A stretch of 64,000 bases of DNA from Vibrio tubiashii ATCC 19109 (GTDB taxonomy: Bacteria > Pseudomonadota > Gammaproteobacteria > Enterobacterales > Vibrionaceae): positions 2,294,001 through 2,358,000 of the forward strand of contig NZ_CP009354.1 of NCBI RefSeq assembly GCF_000772105.1, given 5' to 3'. The notes under the pieces are model-generated. The model was not told the origin of the DNA. It saw only the letters and a program-made list of their open reading frames with translations, and made no database searches. Shown here in pieces: positions 1 to 8,909 of this stretch (position 1 is the stretch's first letter; each line of letters opens with the position of its first letter). The translations under genes and the position numbers were made by a program.

Positions 1-381
1 GCCGTCAAACTTCATCACTTTAGTTACAACGGAAGGAAGGATTTCATCCCATTTCTCTTGCTGACCCGTGCTGTCTAGTGACGTTAGGAAGCCAAGACCG
101 CCCCACTCTTGAATATCATGACCTTTGATCTGCGCTGCAGACGGTGGGTTACCTGATACGGCACGCGTTTTCAGTACAGTCATTGCCGACTCACCGCCGC
201 CACCAGCAACCGCGAAATCTTTCCAAGTATGGTTTTGCTGCTCTAGCATATCTTTAAGTACAGCGGCAGACTTTGCTTCGCCACCCGCTGTCCACCAGTG
301 AAGAACTTCAACTTCACCAGCGTTAGCAAAATTAGCAGCAGAAAGTAGAGAGAGGGTAAGTAGGGTTTTATTAAGTTTCAT
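1..381 (-). CDS. Glucose-type sugar ABC transporter substrate-binding protein (partial, N-terminus)
   Basis: The first 127 residues are present; the gene runs off the left edge. A signal peptide (MKLNKTLL, hydrophobic core, ANA cleavage region) is followed by [16 protein letters not shown] and a glycine-rich [11 protein letters not shown] segment. Both are characteristic of the periplasmic glucose/mannose binding protein of CUT1 ABC importers (Pseudomonas GltB/GtsA type). It lies 143 bp downstream of a two-component gene pair on the same strand, the same order as gltR-gtrS-gltB in pseudomonads, which supports glucose as ligand. Family assignment is firm; ligand specificity is inferred. Confidence 0.88.
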   Translation of the reverse strand, partial: MKLNKTLLTLSLLSAANFANAGEVEVLHWWTAGGEAKSAAVLKDMLEQQNHTWKDFAVAGGGGESAMTVLKTRAVSGNPPSAAQIKGHDIQEWGGLGFLTSLDSTGQQEKWDEILPSVVTKVMKFDG

Positions 382-524
382 TATTATCTTCCATGTATTG
401 GATTAGACATTCAGGCCAACTGCTTAATGACCCCAAGCGTTCTTGCTTGTACATAAGGGAGTCTATCCAATTAGAATTTTTTGATTGAAACAAACCGTAA
501 AACCAATGTAACAACAATGTTACA

Positions 525-1985
525 TTACACCTCAAGACTCGGTGGGATAAAGACTTGCGCTCTTAAGCCTCTATTTGGCAAGTTGTCAATAATGAGATCT
601 CCGCCATGTCCATGGAGGATATTGCGGCAAATTCCTAAGCCTAAACCATGCCCATCTTCATCATTTGCCAAGCGATAATAAGGCTCAAACACGGCTTCTA
701 GCTTTTCTTCAGGAATACCAGGGCCATGATCACAGATGACCACTGTTATCCATTCATCATCAACCATGACGTTCACTTCAGCACGTTGACCATACTTGAC
801 CGCATTCTCAATCAAATTGCTTAGCACACGTTTCATCGCAAGTGGCTTAGCGACAATCGGATCCATCTCTTTTGGCTTAAACTCGACTTGGGTTTGATAC
901 TGGTTATAAGGTTCCGCGACGCTTTGTATCATTTCACTTAAATCAATATAGGCGTTGTTTTCATGCAGATCGGTATCACGGACACATTGCAGAGCCCCTT
1001 TCACCATCATCTCTAACTCATCAAGGTCACGATTGAACTTCTCGCGTTTGGTATCACTTTCCAGAAGCTCAGCGCGCAGCCTCAAACGTGTGATAGGCGT
1101 TTTTAAATCATGTGAAATGGCCGAGAAAAGATGTTCACGATCGGCAACATAGCGTCGGATTCGTTGCTGCATACGATTAAATGCTCGGGTGGCAGTGATA
1201 AGCTCACTTGCCCCCTCTTCTTGCAGCGGCGCCTGTTCAATATCCATACTCATTTCATTGGCGGCCTTGGCTAATCGCTTAAGTGGCTTGACTTGGCGGC
1301 GAACCAATAGATAGGTCAGAGCAAGCAAAATCGTAGTCGAGAAAATCAGAAACAGAATCTGCTCACGGCCAATTAAGGTGTCATCTAGCGTAACGTAAGG
1401 CGCTGGCAGCAGAGCCGCTATGTAAACCCACTCATGCGAGGCAAGCTCGATCTGCACCACTAAGATTGGCGGGTCGATAGGATTTAACGTCAGGGTATGG
1501 TGCGCCCATGATTTTGGTAGATCATGCAGATAGATATCGTTTTTCAGTAAACGTAGGTTATCTGGATGGGAGAAATCGACAGAGATACTTTCTGCTTTGC
1601 GCAGTTTGTTTTGCAATACCCCTTCAATCGCCTCAATTGATGCCAGTTTCAACGGCGTATCTTCGATTGGTTCTACAATGAGTTGCTCTTTATTGAAAGA
1701 AACGAAAAAGCGTGTTCCGCCCATATTACGGATTTGGTCCAGCACGATATGGCGGTAGCGAACAGGCAGAGATTGAAAAAAGGTCACTGTAGACGCGAAC
1801 ATGTTGGCCATGCTTTCTGAAGCGTCCCGAATCCCTGCCAGCTCTTTGTGTTTCGATTCCGTATACCAGATGCTGGTAGCAACTCCTTGCGCGAGAATGA
1901 CTGCCAGTAAGGTTAAGCCTAATGTTCGGCTGACTAATGAGTTGGGCTTAAACTGTCGAAACCAGTTCCAAACTCTAGCTCTCAT
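525..1985 (-). CDS. Sensor histidine kinase, GtrS-like
   Basis: Membrane sensor kinase of 486 residues. TM1 lies at about residues 20-40, a periplasmic sensor region at about 41-205 and TM2 at about 208-228, followed by HAMP. The H-box FSAISHDLKTP places the phospho-acceptor at His292. The N-box (NLIENAVKYG), G1 (DHGPGIPEE) and G2 (GHGLGLGI) of the ATPase domain are all intact. It overlaps the upstream response regulator gene by 11 bp, so the two are translationally coupled. Position beside a glucose-binding protein gene suggests it is the counterpart of Pseudomonas GtrS, which controls glucose uptake. The signal is not shown by the sequence. Confidence 0.88.
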   Translation of the reverse strand: MRARVWNWFRQFKPNSLVSRTLGLTLLAVILAQGVATSIWYTESKHKELAGIRDASESMANMFASTVTFFQSLPVRYRHIVLDQIRNMGGTRFFVSFNKEQLIVEPIEDTPLKLASIEAIEGVLQNKLRKAESISVDFSHPDNLRLLKNDIYLHDLPKSWAHHTLTLNPIDPPILVVQIELASHEWVYIAALLPAPYVTLDDTLIGREQILFLIFSTTILLALTYLLVRRQVKPLKRLAKAANEMSMDIEQAPLQEEGASELITATRAFNRMQQRIRRYVADREHLFSAISHDLKTPITRLRLRAELLESDTKREKFNRDLDELEMMVKGALQCVRDTDLHENNAYIDLSEMIQSVAEPYNQYQTQVEFKPKEMDPIVAKPLAMKRVLSNLIENAVKYGQRAEVNVMVDDEWITVVICDHGPGIPEEKLEAVFEPYYRLANDEDGHGLGLGICRNILHGHGGDLIIDNLPNRGLRAQVFIPPSLEV

Positions 1986-2697
1986 AGCTCACCGGTACTG
2001 CCAACAAATAGCCATTACCACGCATCGTTTTAATATAATGAGGGAACTTGGCACTATCACCCAGTCGCTGTCTTAATCGACTGAGCTGAACATCTATCCC
2101 ACGTTCAAATGGGAGCGCTTCACGCCCACGAGTCGCAAAAGAGATGGTATCGCGATCTAACACTTCATTAGGACGCTTGAGAAACAGCATCAACAAAGCG
2201 AAATCACTCCCTGATAGATCATGCGATTGGTGGGTTTCCAAGTGAGTAATTCGGTGCGCTAACGGATCAAGCTGCCAGTCACCAAACACTATCGACTTAG
2301 CATTGGCGCTAGCTGGGATCTCTTCCGTTACATTGACGCGGCGCAAAACCGCTTTGATACGTGCGTTAAGGTGTCGAGGGTTAAATGGCTTGGCGATATA
2401 GTCATCTGCACCGATCTCTAGACCAATAATCTGGTCAGTATCATCAGACACCGCAGTGAGCATAATAATAGGCACAGACGAGTGACGGCGCACTTGCTGG
2501 CACAGGGTAAACCCATCATCTCCAGGTAGCATCACATCGAGTAAAATCAGGTCTGGATAGCCTTGCTGCTCTATATAGGCTTTCATTTGCTCACCATCAT
2601 TAACGGCCGAAACCTGATAGCTTTGCTTGGTCAGATACTCTTCCAATAACTCACAAATTTCTTGATCGTCATCGACAACGAGAATTTTAGCTGACAT
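1975..2697 (-). CDS. OmpR/PhoB-family response regulator, GltR-like
   Basis: A 240-residue two-domain regulator. The receiver domain has the acidic pair in VVDDDQ, the phospho-acceptor Asp54 in LILLDVMLPGDDGF and the conserved lysine in IAKPFNP. The C-terminal winged helix carries FALLMLFLKRPNEVLDRD and the wing motif HYIKTMRGNGYLL. It is the first gene of the regulator-kinase pair and overlaps the kinase start by 11 bp. With the adjacent sugar-binding protein gene it fits the GltR branch that activates glucose ABC transport genes; this target is inferred from context. Confidence 0.88.
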   Translation of the reverse strand: MSAKILVVDDDQEICELLEEYLTKQSYQVSAVNDGEQMKAYIEQQGYPDLILLDVMLPGDDGFTLCQQVRRHSSVPIIMLTAVSDDTDQIIGLEIGADDYIAKPFNPRHLNARIKAVLRRVNVTEEIPASANAKSIVFGDWQLDPLAHRITHLETHQSHDLSGSDFALLMLFLKRPNEVLDRDTISFATRGREALPFERGIDVQLSRLRQRLGDSAKFPHYIKTMRGNGYLLAVPVSYES

Positions 2698-3347
2698 ACC
2701 CTTACCTATTACTGCTCTGTATTGATAGAGCGAGTGTAATCACTTCTTATAGTCGTAATGAATGAAGATTCCAAAGAATTTGAACCTCTTGCGGACACAC
2801 ATCACATCTTATTAACAAAATAACAATTAACCATCATTCAAAGGCGCTCGAGGTTATATAGCCGAAAGATTGATCTAGTTGAACAACATGAAATCAAGCA
2901 GAGCAGTCAAGCGAGGTCAAAAGGATTTGGACGTTGCGCTAGAGTGAGGGCACCTTGGAAATGCGTAAACATAAATAAGCATTCATTCACAAACCAAGGC
3001 ATGCCTCTGGGCTTATTTCTATAACAAGGTAAAAACGCTCACAATACCGATCAAAGAAAATAAGCAAGTACGGCCTATTAGGCCAAAGTTGGAAGGTTGA
3101 ATCATTTCTTGGTGCTGCATAGGCTAGTCTCTCTTTTGTTACATAGTCATTACAATATGATGAAATTTAGAGACTTTCTCAATGCATACTTAGATTAAAT
3201 TTTTATGACAACGATTAGCTTTATTTCCAAATTAATCAATAACCCTGAGTTTAACGCACACAATCTGGCTTTGGTCACTCTACGGGCAAGTCATTTCAAC
3301 TATTATCAATACATCATAATTATAAATTCGACGTTAGGAGGCCATTT
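2698..3347. other. 650-bp intergenic region between response regulator and chemoreceptor genes
   Basis: AT-rich divergent promoter region. The only coding candidate I can support is the small minus-strand ORF at 3019-3120. An inverted pair (AAATAAGC and GCTTATTT, about 2970-3017) surrounds the palindrome AGGCATGCCT just downstream of that ORF and could end its transcript. Nothing else recognisable was seen. Confidence 0.5.
3019..3120 (-). CDS. Candidate small membrane peptide (33 aa)
   Basis: ATG-initiated ORF of 33 codons. A polar start (MQHQEMIQPSNFGLIGRT) is followed by a hydrophobic stretch (CLFSLIGIVSVFTLL) long enough for most of a membrane helix. Upstream on the minus strand are a purine-rich AGAGAG about 9 nt before the ATG and a plausible promoter (TTGAGA, 17 nt, CATATT). 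An inverted repeat follows the stop codon. I do not recognise the peptide. The support is positional only, so this is a candidate rather than a certain gene. Confidence 0.35.
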   Translation of the reverse strand: MQHQEMIQPSNFGLIGRTCLFSLIGIVSVFTLL

Positions 3348-5345
3348 ATGCGATCGCTCATAAAACGCTTTTCACTTCACCATATCTTTACCGCCCTAGC
3401 TGGCATTCCCTTAATCTTAGCTATGCTAATGGCCGTAGAGCTCGCCGTTTTTCAAAAGACCACCGTAGAACAGGCCAATCGCGATCAGGAGATCATCAAG
3501 TTGACACTGCTCTACGATAACTTGGCACATAACCTTGCCGTAGAACGAGGGTTAACGGCTGGGGTGCTTGGAAGTAAAGGCGCACAAGAGCAAGTCGCTA
3601 AGCTCAAAGAGCAGCGCAAAAATGCCGATCAGCACATCGCGGCATTTAACGCATTTAAACCTGAATATATCTCTTCAGAACTGGCGAATAATTTGAAACA
3701 GTCTTTGGCTACTCAGCTTGCGGATATCAATCAAATCCGCAACCAAGTTGACCAACTTTCACCTCAGCGCTCTCCATTCGCTTACTACTCCAATCTTAAT
3801 CAGCTCGCGATCGACAATGCTGTTCTGCTGGTTTCTGGCGTGAGTAACTCTGAGATTATCAGACTAGGTAACTCTTTAACCTCAGTGATGGTTATTAAAG
3901 AAAGGGCCGGACAAGTTCGCGGCGCACTTAACGGGGCTTTTGCTCGTAAAAACTCCTCGCTTGGTCAGTACACCGCAATAGAGAATTATCTCAAGTCCGG
4001 TGAATACGCAGAAAGACTAGCGAGCCTAGCCATGCCAAGTGAGTTCTTAAACCAACTCGATAGAGCAAAAAACAGCCCAACTTGGAAACAGGTTGTTGAT
4101 ATTCAGAACCAATACTTAGGTCAGAAAGATCAACTAAAAAACCTACAAGGTCCTTCTGCTTTAGATTGGTTCGGTTTAGCCACGGAGAGAATCAAGCTGG
4201 TTAATAAAATACGTAATCAGCTAGCGACCACAATGACTGATGTAGTTTCAACTCAAGCAAGCTCTGCGCAGTGGTCACTCAGTATGATGATCGCTGCGAT
4301 TGTCTGTTTAGGTGCTATTTTGGTCGGTGGACTGGTTACCAGCCTTTCAAGTATTAAGCACCGAGTAGGTGAACTCACTAGCAACTTAGCGAGTATGTCC
4401 AAATCTAACGACCTTAGCATGGTGCTGAGAGATGAAGGAAAAAATGAACTGTCGCAAATATCATCAAGTGTGAATGGCTTGGTTTCCAGCATTAAACGGT
4501 TGTTGATTAACGTCACCGAAACCAATGAGCACAGCCATCAGCGACTCGATCAAATGGTTCAAGGGGCCAATGACCTTGGAGACAGCAGTCGAGCAACCTC
4601 TGACAAATGTGGCAACATCGCTGCCGCCATGACTCAGCTCTCTCAATCAAGTCTAGAGATCGCCTCTTCTTCTGAGCGCGCATTAGAAGAAACGGAGCAA
4701 ATGACCAATAAGGTGCTCACGTGTCAAAAGCAAAGCCAAGATTCTTATGAGATTGTGAAGGCCTTGGTCAATCAAATAGAGCAAACCCAAGAGTGTATGT
4801 CGCAGTTAGAGCAAGACGCACAAAGTGTCAGTAAAATTGTTGAAACGATTAATGGTATTTCCGAGCAAACCAACTTATTAGCATTGAACGCTGCCATTGA
4901 GGCTGCTCGCGCTGGTGAACATGGCCGCGGCTTTGCCGTTGTCTCTTCTGAAGTTAGAGATCTCGCTCAGCGCAGTAAAGAAGCAACCGAACACATCTCT
5001 CAGTTGCTTTCAAACATCACCAATAATACGCAAACTGCGGTGAGTAATATGGATAAAAGCCGAGAAGCGACCGACTCAACGTTCAACTCAGTTTCTGAAG
5101 TCACCAATAGCGTCTCTCAACTTGAAGTATTGATTGAAACGGTTAATGAACACATTACCAGTATCGCCAACTCTACGGTCGAGCAGTCTAAAGCCAGCGA
5201 AGCGGTCGACCAAGATGTCGATGTCCTCTCTGATATTGCGCAAAATACAGGGCAACTTGCCGATAGCATGAACCAAATTGTCACAAGCTATCGTCATGAA
5301 GTGAGTGAAGTGAGTGACCAATTAGAGAAGTTTAAGCTGGCATAA
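3348..5345 (+). CDS. Methyl-accepting chemotaxis protein with NIT-like sensor domain
   Basis: A 665-residue chemoreceptor. TM1 is at about residues 13-33, a periplasmic region at about 34-310 and TM2 at about 311-332, followed by HAMP and the cytoplasmic signalling domain. The hairpin tip [19 protein letters not shown] is intact. The periplasmic region has two features typical of nitrate/nitrite-sensing NIT domains: an [13 protein letters not shown] segment near residue 66 and [16 protein letters not shown] near residue 184. The ligand is not proven. There is no C-terminal CheR-docking pentapeptide (the protein ends EKFKLA). The start is set by a strong TAGGAGG upstream of the ATG. Confidence 0.9.
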   Translation: MRSLIKRFSLHHIFTALAGIPLILAMLMAVELAVFQKTTVEQANRDQEIIKLTLLYDNLAHNLAVERGLTAGVLGSKGAQEQVAKLKEQRKNADQHIAAFNAFKPEYISSELANNLKQSLATQLADINQIRNQVDQLSPQRSPFAYYSNLNQLAIDNAVLLVSGVSNSEIIRLGNSLTSVMVIKERAGQVRGALNGAFARKNSSLGQYTAIENYLKSGEYAERLASLAMPSEFLNQLDRAKNSPTWKQVVDIQNQYLGQKDQLKNLQGPSALDWFGLATERIKLVNKIRNQLATTMTDVVSTQASSAQWSLSMMIAAIVCLGAILVGGLVTSLSSIKHRVGELTSNLASMSKSNDLSMVLRDEGKNELSQISSSVNGLVSSIKRLLINVTETNEHSHQRLDQMVQGANDLGDSSRATSDKCGNIAAAMTQLSQSSLEIASSSERALEETEQMTNKVLTCQKQSQDSYEIVKALVNQIEQTQECMSQLEQDAQSVSKIVETINGISEQTNLLALNAAIEAARAGEHGRGFAVVSSEVRDLAQRSKEATEHISQLLSNITNNTQTAVSNMDKSREATDSTFNSVSEVTNSVSQLEVLIETVNEHITSIANSTVEQSKASEAVDQDVDVLSDIAQNTGQLADSMNQIVTSYRHEVSEVSDQLEKFKLA

Positions 5346-5356
5346 TCGTTCAAAAC

Positions 5357-5396
5357 AAAAACGCCAATCGGTTCACAAAGTACCGGTTGGCGTTTT
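5357..5396. terminator. Bidirectional rho-independent terminator
   Basis: Stem AAACGCCAATCGGT / ACCGGTTGGCGTTT around a short loop, flanked by A-rich and T-rich tracts. It lies between the convergent ends of the chemoreceptor and the large secreted protein and can serve both. Confidence 0.9.
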
Positions 5397-5419
5397 ATCT
5401 CTATTTAGAGAGTTAAACT

Positions 5420-7960
5420 CTAATCAAATATAAATTGAACCGCATCAACGTAGTTGCCTGTGGCCCATACGTTCATATCTTCAATTTCCTTACCTTCAGG
5501 TACATCGAACTTGCCTGTTTTCTTCGCGTAGGCATAGTGTTTAGAGCCATAAAATAGCACCGTACCATCGTGGTAGATAAAGGTAAGCGCGACAACATGA
5601 TCGCCGCCCCAATAGAAGGTGCCATACGTCACTTCAACAGATGCCACTCGTTCCAGATCAACGGGAATTCCTAGCACGCCACCGTGACCACCTACCATCT
5701 CGTCTTCATCAGCCCCTAGGGCGTCGATCATCCAACTAGAGCGAACGAATAGTTCGTCATCTAGATTGAGTTCAGTAGCCTGTCCAGTTGGAAAACCATA
5801 AATTTTAGAACTTTCACTTTCTTCAGCAATATACGAACTTGAGCGATAGGTATTGTGCGTTAACCAGCTAGGCTCATACTTATCTGGCAGTGTTCCATCT
5901 TGGTTAATATTGCTCAGATAGAATGCATGTTGGTTCCAAATACGGGTCGCATTCTTCCATGGCTTATCGTCGTCGTCGGAGTTGTAAACATAAACACCAT
6001 GATTGGTCGAGTATCTTTCGTCATAGTCATTCGCAACAATAACCAGCTCAGCATCATTGTCTCCGGCGAGGTCGGCCACCACAGGGAACTCCCACAAACT
6101 ACCAGTTGAGTTTGCTATTTCAGCAAGCGCTAAACCACTACGACCATCAAGGATTCGTACTTTAGACTGGTCCTGAACAAGCACTTCGTCGATACCGTTG
6201 CCAGTGAAATCAAATGCCGAAACACCAATCTTGCCACTGGTCGAGTCATCATTTGGTACTGTCCATACAAGTTCACCATGACGGTTGTACATATCGACGG
6301 CATTGTAGCCGGCATAAACAATCCCAAGCGTTTCATTGCCCGCGGATTCGGTCAGCTCAAACTGTAGCGCTTCCACTAACCAACCTTTTGACCAAACATT
6401 GACTGCACTGATCGTTTTGCCTTTAGGCAATTGGAAATGCTCAGTTTTTTGCCAGAATGCGGCTCTCTTCGACCCAAACATTGTTGATGAGCCATCTGCA
6501 TAGTAGAACTCAAGTGCCAATAGATGCTTTCCACCCCAGAAGTATTTACCGGAGGTAATGGCCACTTCCGTGACTTTACTGAGGTCGATCGGCGTATTGA
6601 CGTGACCACCATCGCCACCGACCAAGTTGCCCTCATTAGTTCCAATTGCGTCAATGGCTAAACCTGAGTTCACGTATAGAAGCTGCTCGTCTTCAACGGC
6701 GAGTTTTGCACTTTTACGATGTTTAAATCCAAAGGTGTCTGACTGAGAGATTGCGGATGTATTGGGTTTACCCAAAAAGTTAGATACAGCCTGAACACCA
6801 CCGCCTGGATTGCTTACATTGGTCACACTCCATTTAACAGAGCCGTCGTGCTCCAATACCGAGAATGAGCTTCTATCCGGCTCACTTGCCGTTCTTGGAA
6901 TTGAAACGATCAATTCTGGACTCGCATCATCATCTAAATTTGCCACCGATGAGAACCAAGCACGATAAGGTGTTGGGTAAGACCAAACTTCGGCGCCATT
7001 CGCATCATATAATGACGTATCGGCGAAAACTTCTTGGATTCCATCGCCATCAGCATCTACTGGGATAGGGGCAGGACTCCAAGCGTATGAGAATTTTAAT
7101 AAGCCTGTTTGGTAATTATATACGCCGTCAGCACCTAATATTTCCGCACTACCATCATTATCAATATCTGCAATAGCAAATTGACCAGCAGGATAGCCTG
7201 TCGAAATAATTTCTATCTGTTTTTTCTGGTGACCTTGATGATCAAGAATAGTGATGTAATTCGAGTCAATCGCGCCAGAAACAATCTCAATTTTTCCATC
7301 ACCATCGAGATCAGCGGCAGCAACAGAATAACGAGGGTCAGCGAAAATTGACCCCTCACGATAATCCCACAATTCAGCCCCATCTTTACCACTTAACGCT
7401 CGAACTATGCCATTCTGGCTATAATTGGAGCCAGAAAATGTCGTAACAATAATATCGGCAATGTCTCTGTTATTAATTTTCCCATCACCGTTATCATCAT
7501 TTAATTGAACGATCACTGGTGAAGACATAACTTGGTTATATTGCGGCATAAAGTCACTTTCTTGCCACGACCACGTTAGTTCTGGTTCTACTTCTGCATC
7601 TTTTGCAACAACACGCATTGAGCGCGGAGCGGAAAAGTCGATGATCTTGCCATTGTATGCAGTAACAGACTCAAGCTCTTGATTAGGCGTAAAGCCCTGA
7701 AAAACGGCAAGTCTATTGTATGACAGGTTGTCCCAGTCGCTGAGCATGACTGCTGTACCTGGAGCTGCATAAACATCAATATCATGCTGATATATGAATG
7801 CTGGTAACGAGTAACCTGAACGTTCACCAACCTTTAAACAATACTTTTCACCTGTTTCTAAACTAACAATACACCCTTCTCCTTCCGCAGCTTTTGCGAA
7901 AGCGGATGTTGCATTTAATGACACTAGCACAGTCGCCAATGAAATCAGTTTGCGCTCCAT
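5420..7960 (-). CDS. RbmC/Bap1-like secreted matrix protein (beta-propeller with two beta-prisms)
   Basis: Secreted protein of 846 residues. Signal peptide at 1-22 (MERKLISLATVLVSLNATSA). Residues about 27-118 resemble a beta/gamma-crystallin-like module. A FG-GAP/VCBS beta-propeller follows, with Ca-binding repeats such as DDNGDGKINNRDIADI (155), DLDGDGKIEI (218), DIDNDGSAEI (265) and DADGDGIQEV (302). At about 425-537 a jacalin-like beta-prism interrupts the propeller, which resumes at about 545 and ends with the WKNATRIWNQHAF motif. A second beta-prism forms the C-terminus (about 728-846). This order matches the Vibrio cholerae biofilm proteins RbmC and Bap1, which anchor the matrix to cells and surfaces; RbmC has two prisms. 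I chose the internal ATG at 7960 because GAGGG precedes it and the signal peptide starts there. Confidence 0.8.
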   Translation of the reverse strand: MERKLISLATVLVSLNATSAFAKAAEGEGCIVSLETGEKYCLKVGERSGYSLPAFIYQHDIDVYAAPGTAVMLSDWDNLSYNRLAVFQGFTPNQELESVTAYNGKIIDFSAPRSMRVVAKDAEVEPELTWSWQESDFMPQYNQVMSSPVIVQLNDDNGDGKINNRDIADIIVTTFSGSNYSQNGIVRALSGKDGAELWDYREGSIFADPRYSVAAADLDGDGKIEIVSGAIDSNYITILDHQGHQKKQIEIISTGYPAGQFAIADIDNDGSAEILGADGVYNYQTGLLKFSYAWSPAPIPVDADGDGIQEVFADTSLYDANGAEVWSYPTPYRAWFSSVANLDDDASPELIVSIPRTASEPDRSSFSVLEHDGSVKWSVTNVSNPGGGVQAVSNFLGKPNTSAISQSDTFGFKHRKSAKLAVEDEQLLYVNSGLAIDAIGTNEGNLVGGDGGHVNTPIDLSKVTEVAITSGKYFWGGKHLLALEFYYADGSSTMFGSKRAAFWQKTEHFQLPKGKTISAVNVWSKGWLVEALQFELTESAGNETLGIVYAGYNAVDMYNRHGELVWTVPNDDSTSGKIGVSAFDFTGNGIDEVLVQDQSKVRILDGRSGLALAEIANSTGSLWEFPVVADLAGDNDAELVIVANDYDERYSTNHGVYVYNSDDDDKPWKNATRIWNQHAFYLSNINQDGTLPDKYEPSWLTHNTYRSSSYIAEESESSKIYGFPTGQATELNLDDELFVRSSWMIDALGADEDEMVGGHGGVLGIPVDLERVASVEVTYGTFYWGGDHVVALTFIYHDGTVLFYGSKHYAYAKKTGKFDVPEGKEIEDMNVWATGNYVDAVQFIFD

Positions 7961-8166
7961 ACGGTTTTTCCCTCTAGTTATTGGAGCGCTAAATATCTTC
8001 TTACAAATTGATAAGTTCAATAACTTATAAAGAAATCAACTGTTCAATAATGAGATATCTCATTATTAAAACAAATCTCAATAAGTCACGAGATTAATTA
8101 GGGACAAAAAAGTCTCTAATACGTGAAATTATAAACTTTAGAACTATTAAAAATAGAAAGAGGCGA

Positions 8167-8775
8167 TTAGCGAAGCGAGAGGGTAATTCTGACAAAGTCA
8201 CCATCTTCAAACTCGATATGGTGATCAAACAGAGATGAAGAATATATTGTGCGGAGGAAAGAGTGCTTCTCTCCGTGAGTGCCACGAAACAGCATCGAAA
8301 TATTCGCGACTAAGCGATTACGATTATTGAAATGGGCATTGAGATCAGCAGAAAGCACACAAAGCAAGCACCCTTTGCTGTTGTGTTGTAAGTCGACAGC
8401 TTCAGGGCTTGAGACAAGCACTGTGGTGTTGAGCTCTTTTTCGAGCGTATTAACCAACAGCAAAAAGCTATCAAGGTGTGGCAGTTCATCCCCTTCTATG
8501 GGTGTCAGCAAATTGCCCAACATGGCTTCCATGTCCAGTCGCTGAGAACGCGCATGACTGACCAGCGATTTCACCTTCTTTTTGAAAGGCTTATATTTCT
8601 TGCTGTTGGCGGCTTTGTTTAGCCATGCAGAAAGAATATCGTTGATTTGAGAGCGAGATTTGCTACCTAAAACGATCGCAGTATGGTTAGTACGCAAATG
8701 GAGTAAAGCATGAAGAGCGAGCTCCGCCAGTAACGGCTCGAATTCAGGTTTAATTTTGGTATGGATACTGCGCAT
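8167..8775 (-). CDS. Conserved hypothetical protein, possibly DUF2913 family
   Basis: Soluble protein of 202 residues, no signal peptide or membrane segment. The N-terminal half is helical and basic (KKYKPFKKKVKSLVSHARSQ). The C-terminal half looks like alternating strands and ends VRITLSLR. The helical start with an ALHALLHLR segment resembles DUF2913, a family of unknown function in Vibrio and relatives, but I am not certain. It is a single-gene unit upstream of the matrix-protein gene on the same strand, about 200 bp away, with no clear functional link. No catalytic motif was seen. Confidence 0.65.
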   Translation of the reverse strand: MRSIHTKIKPEFEPLLAELALHALLHLRTNHTAIVLGSKSRSQINDILSAWLNKAANSKKYKPFKKKVKSLVSHARSQRLDMEAMLGNLLTPIEGDELPHLDSFLLLVNTLEKELNTTVLVSSPEAVDLQHNSKGCLLCVLSADLNAHFNNRNRLVANISMLFRGTHGEKHSFLRTIYSSSLFDHHIEFEDGDFVRITLSLR

Positions 8776-8909
8776 GTTCTCTGAGCGTAAGGTGCCAAGC
8801 TTGAGCTTAGTCTATTAGAATTTGTTAAAGGAACGACATGCTACCGAAAAGCCTTACGTAAGTACAGTATTCAATCGATGTCTGAGCAACTATTCACCAA
8901 ACTTCAAGA

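Noticed and set aside
2888..2947. 19-codon ATG ORF between the regulator and chemoreceptor genes
   Set aside because: Very short, no ribosome binding site and no recognisable feature.
6376..6654. ORF within the matrix-protein gene in another frame
   Set aside because: A shadow of the larger reading frame, whose domain structure is clear.
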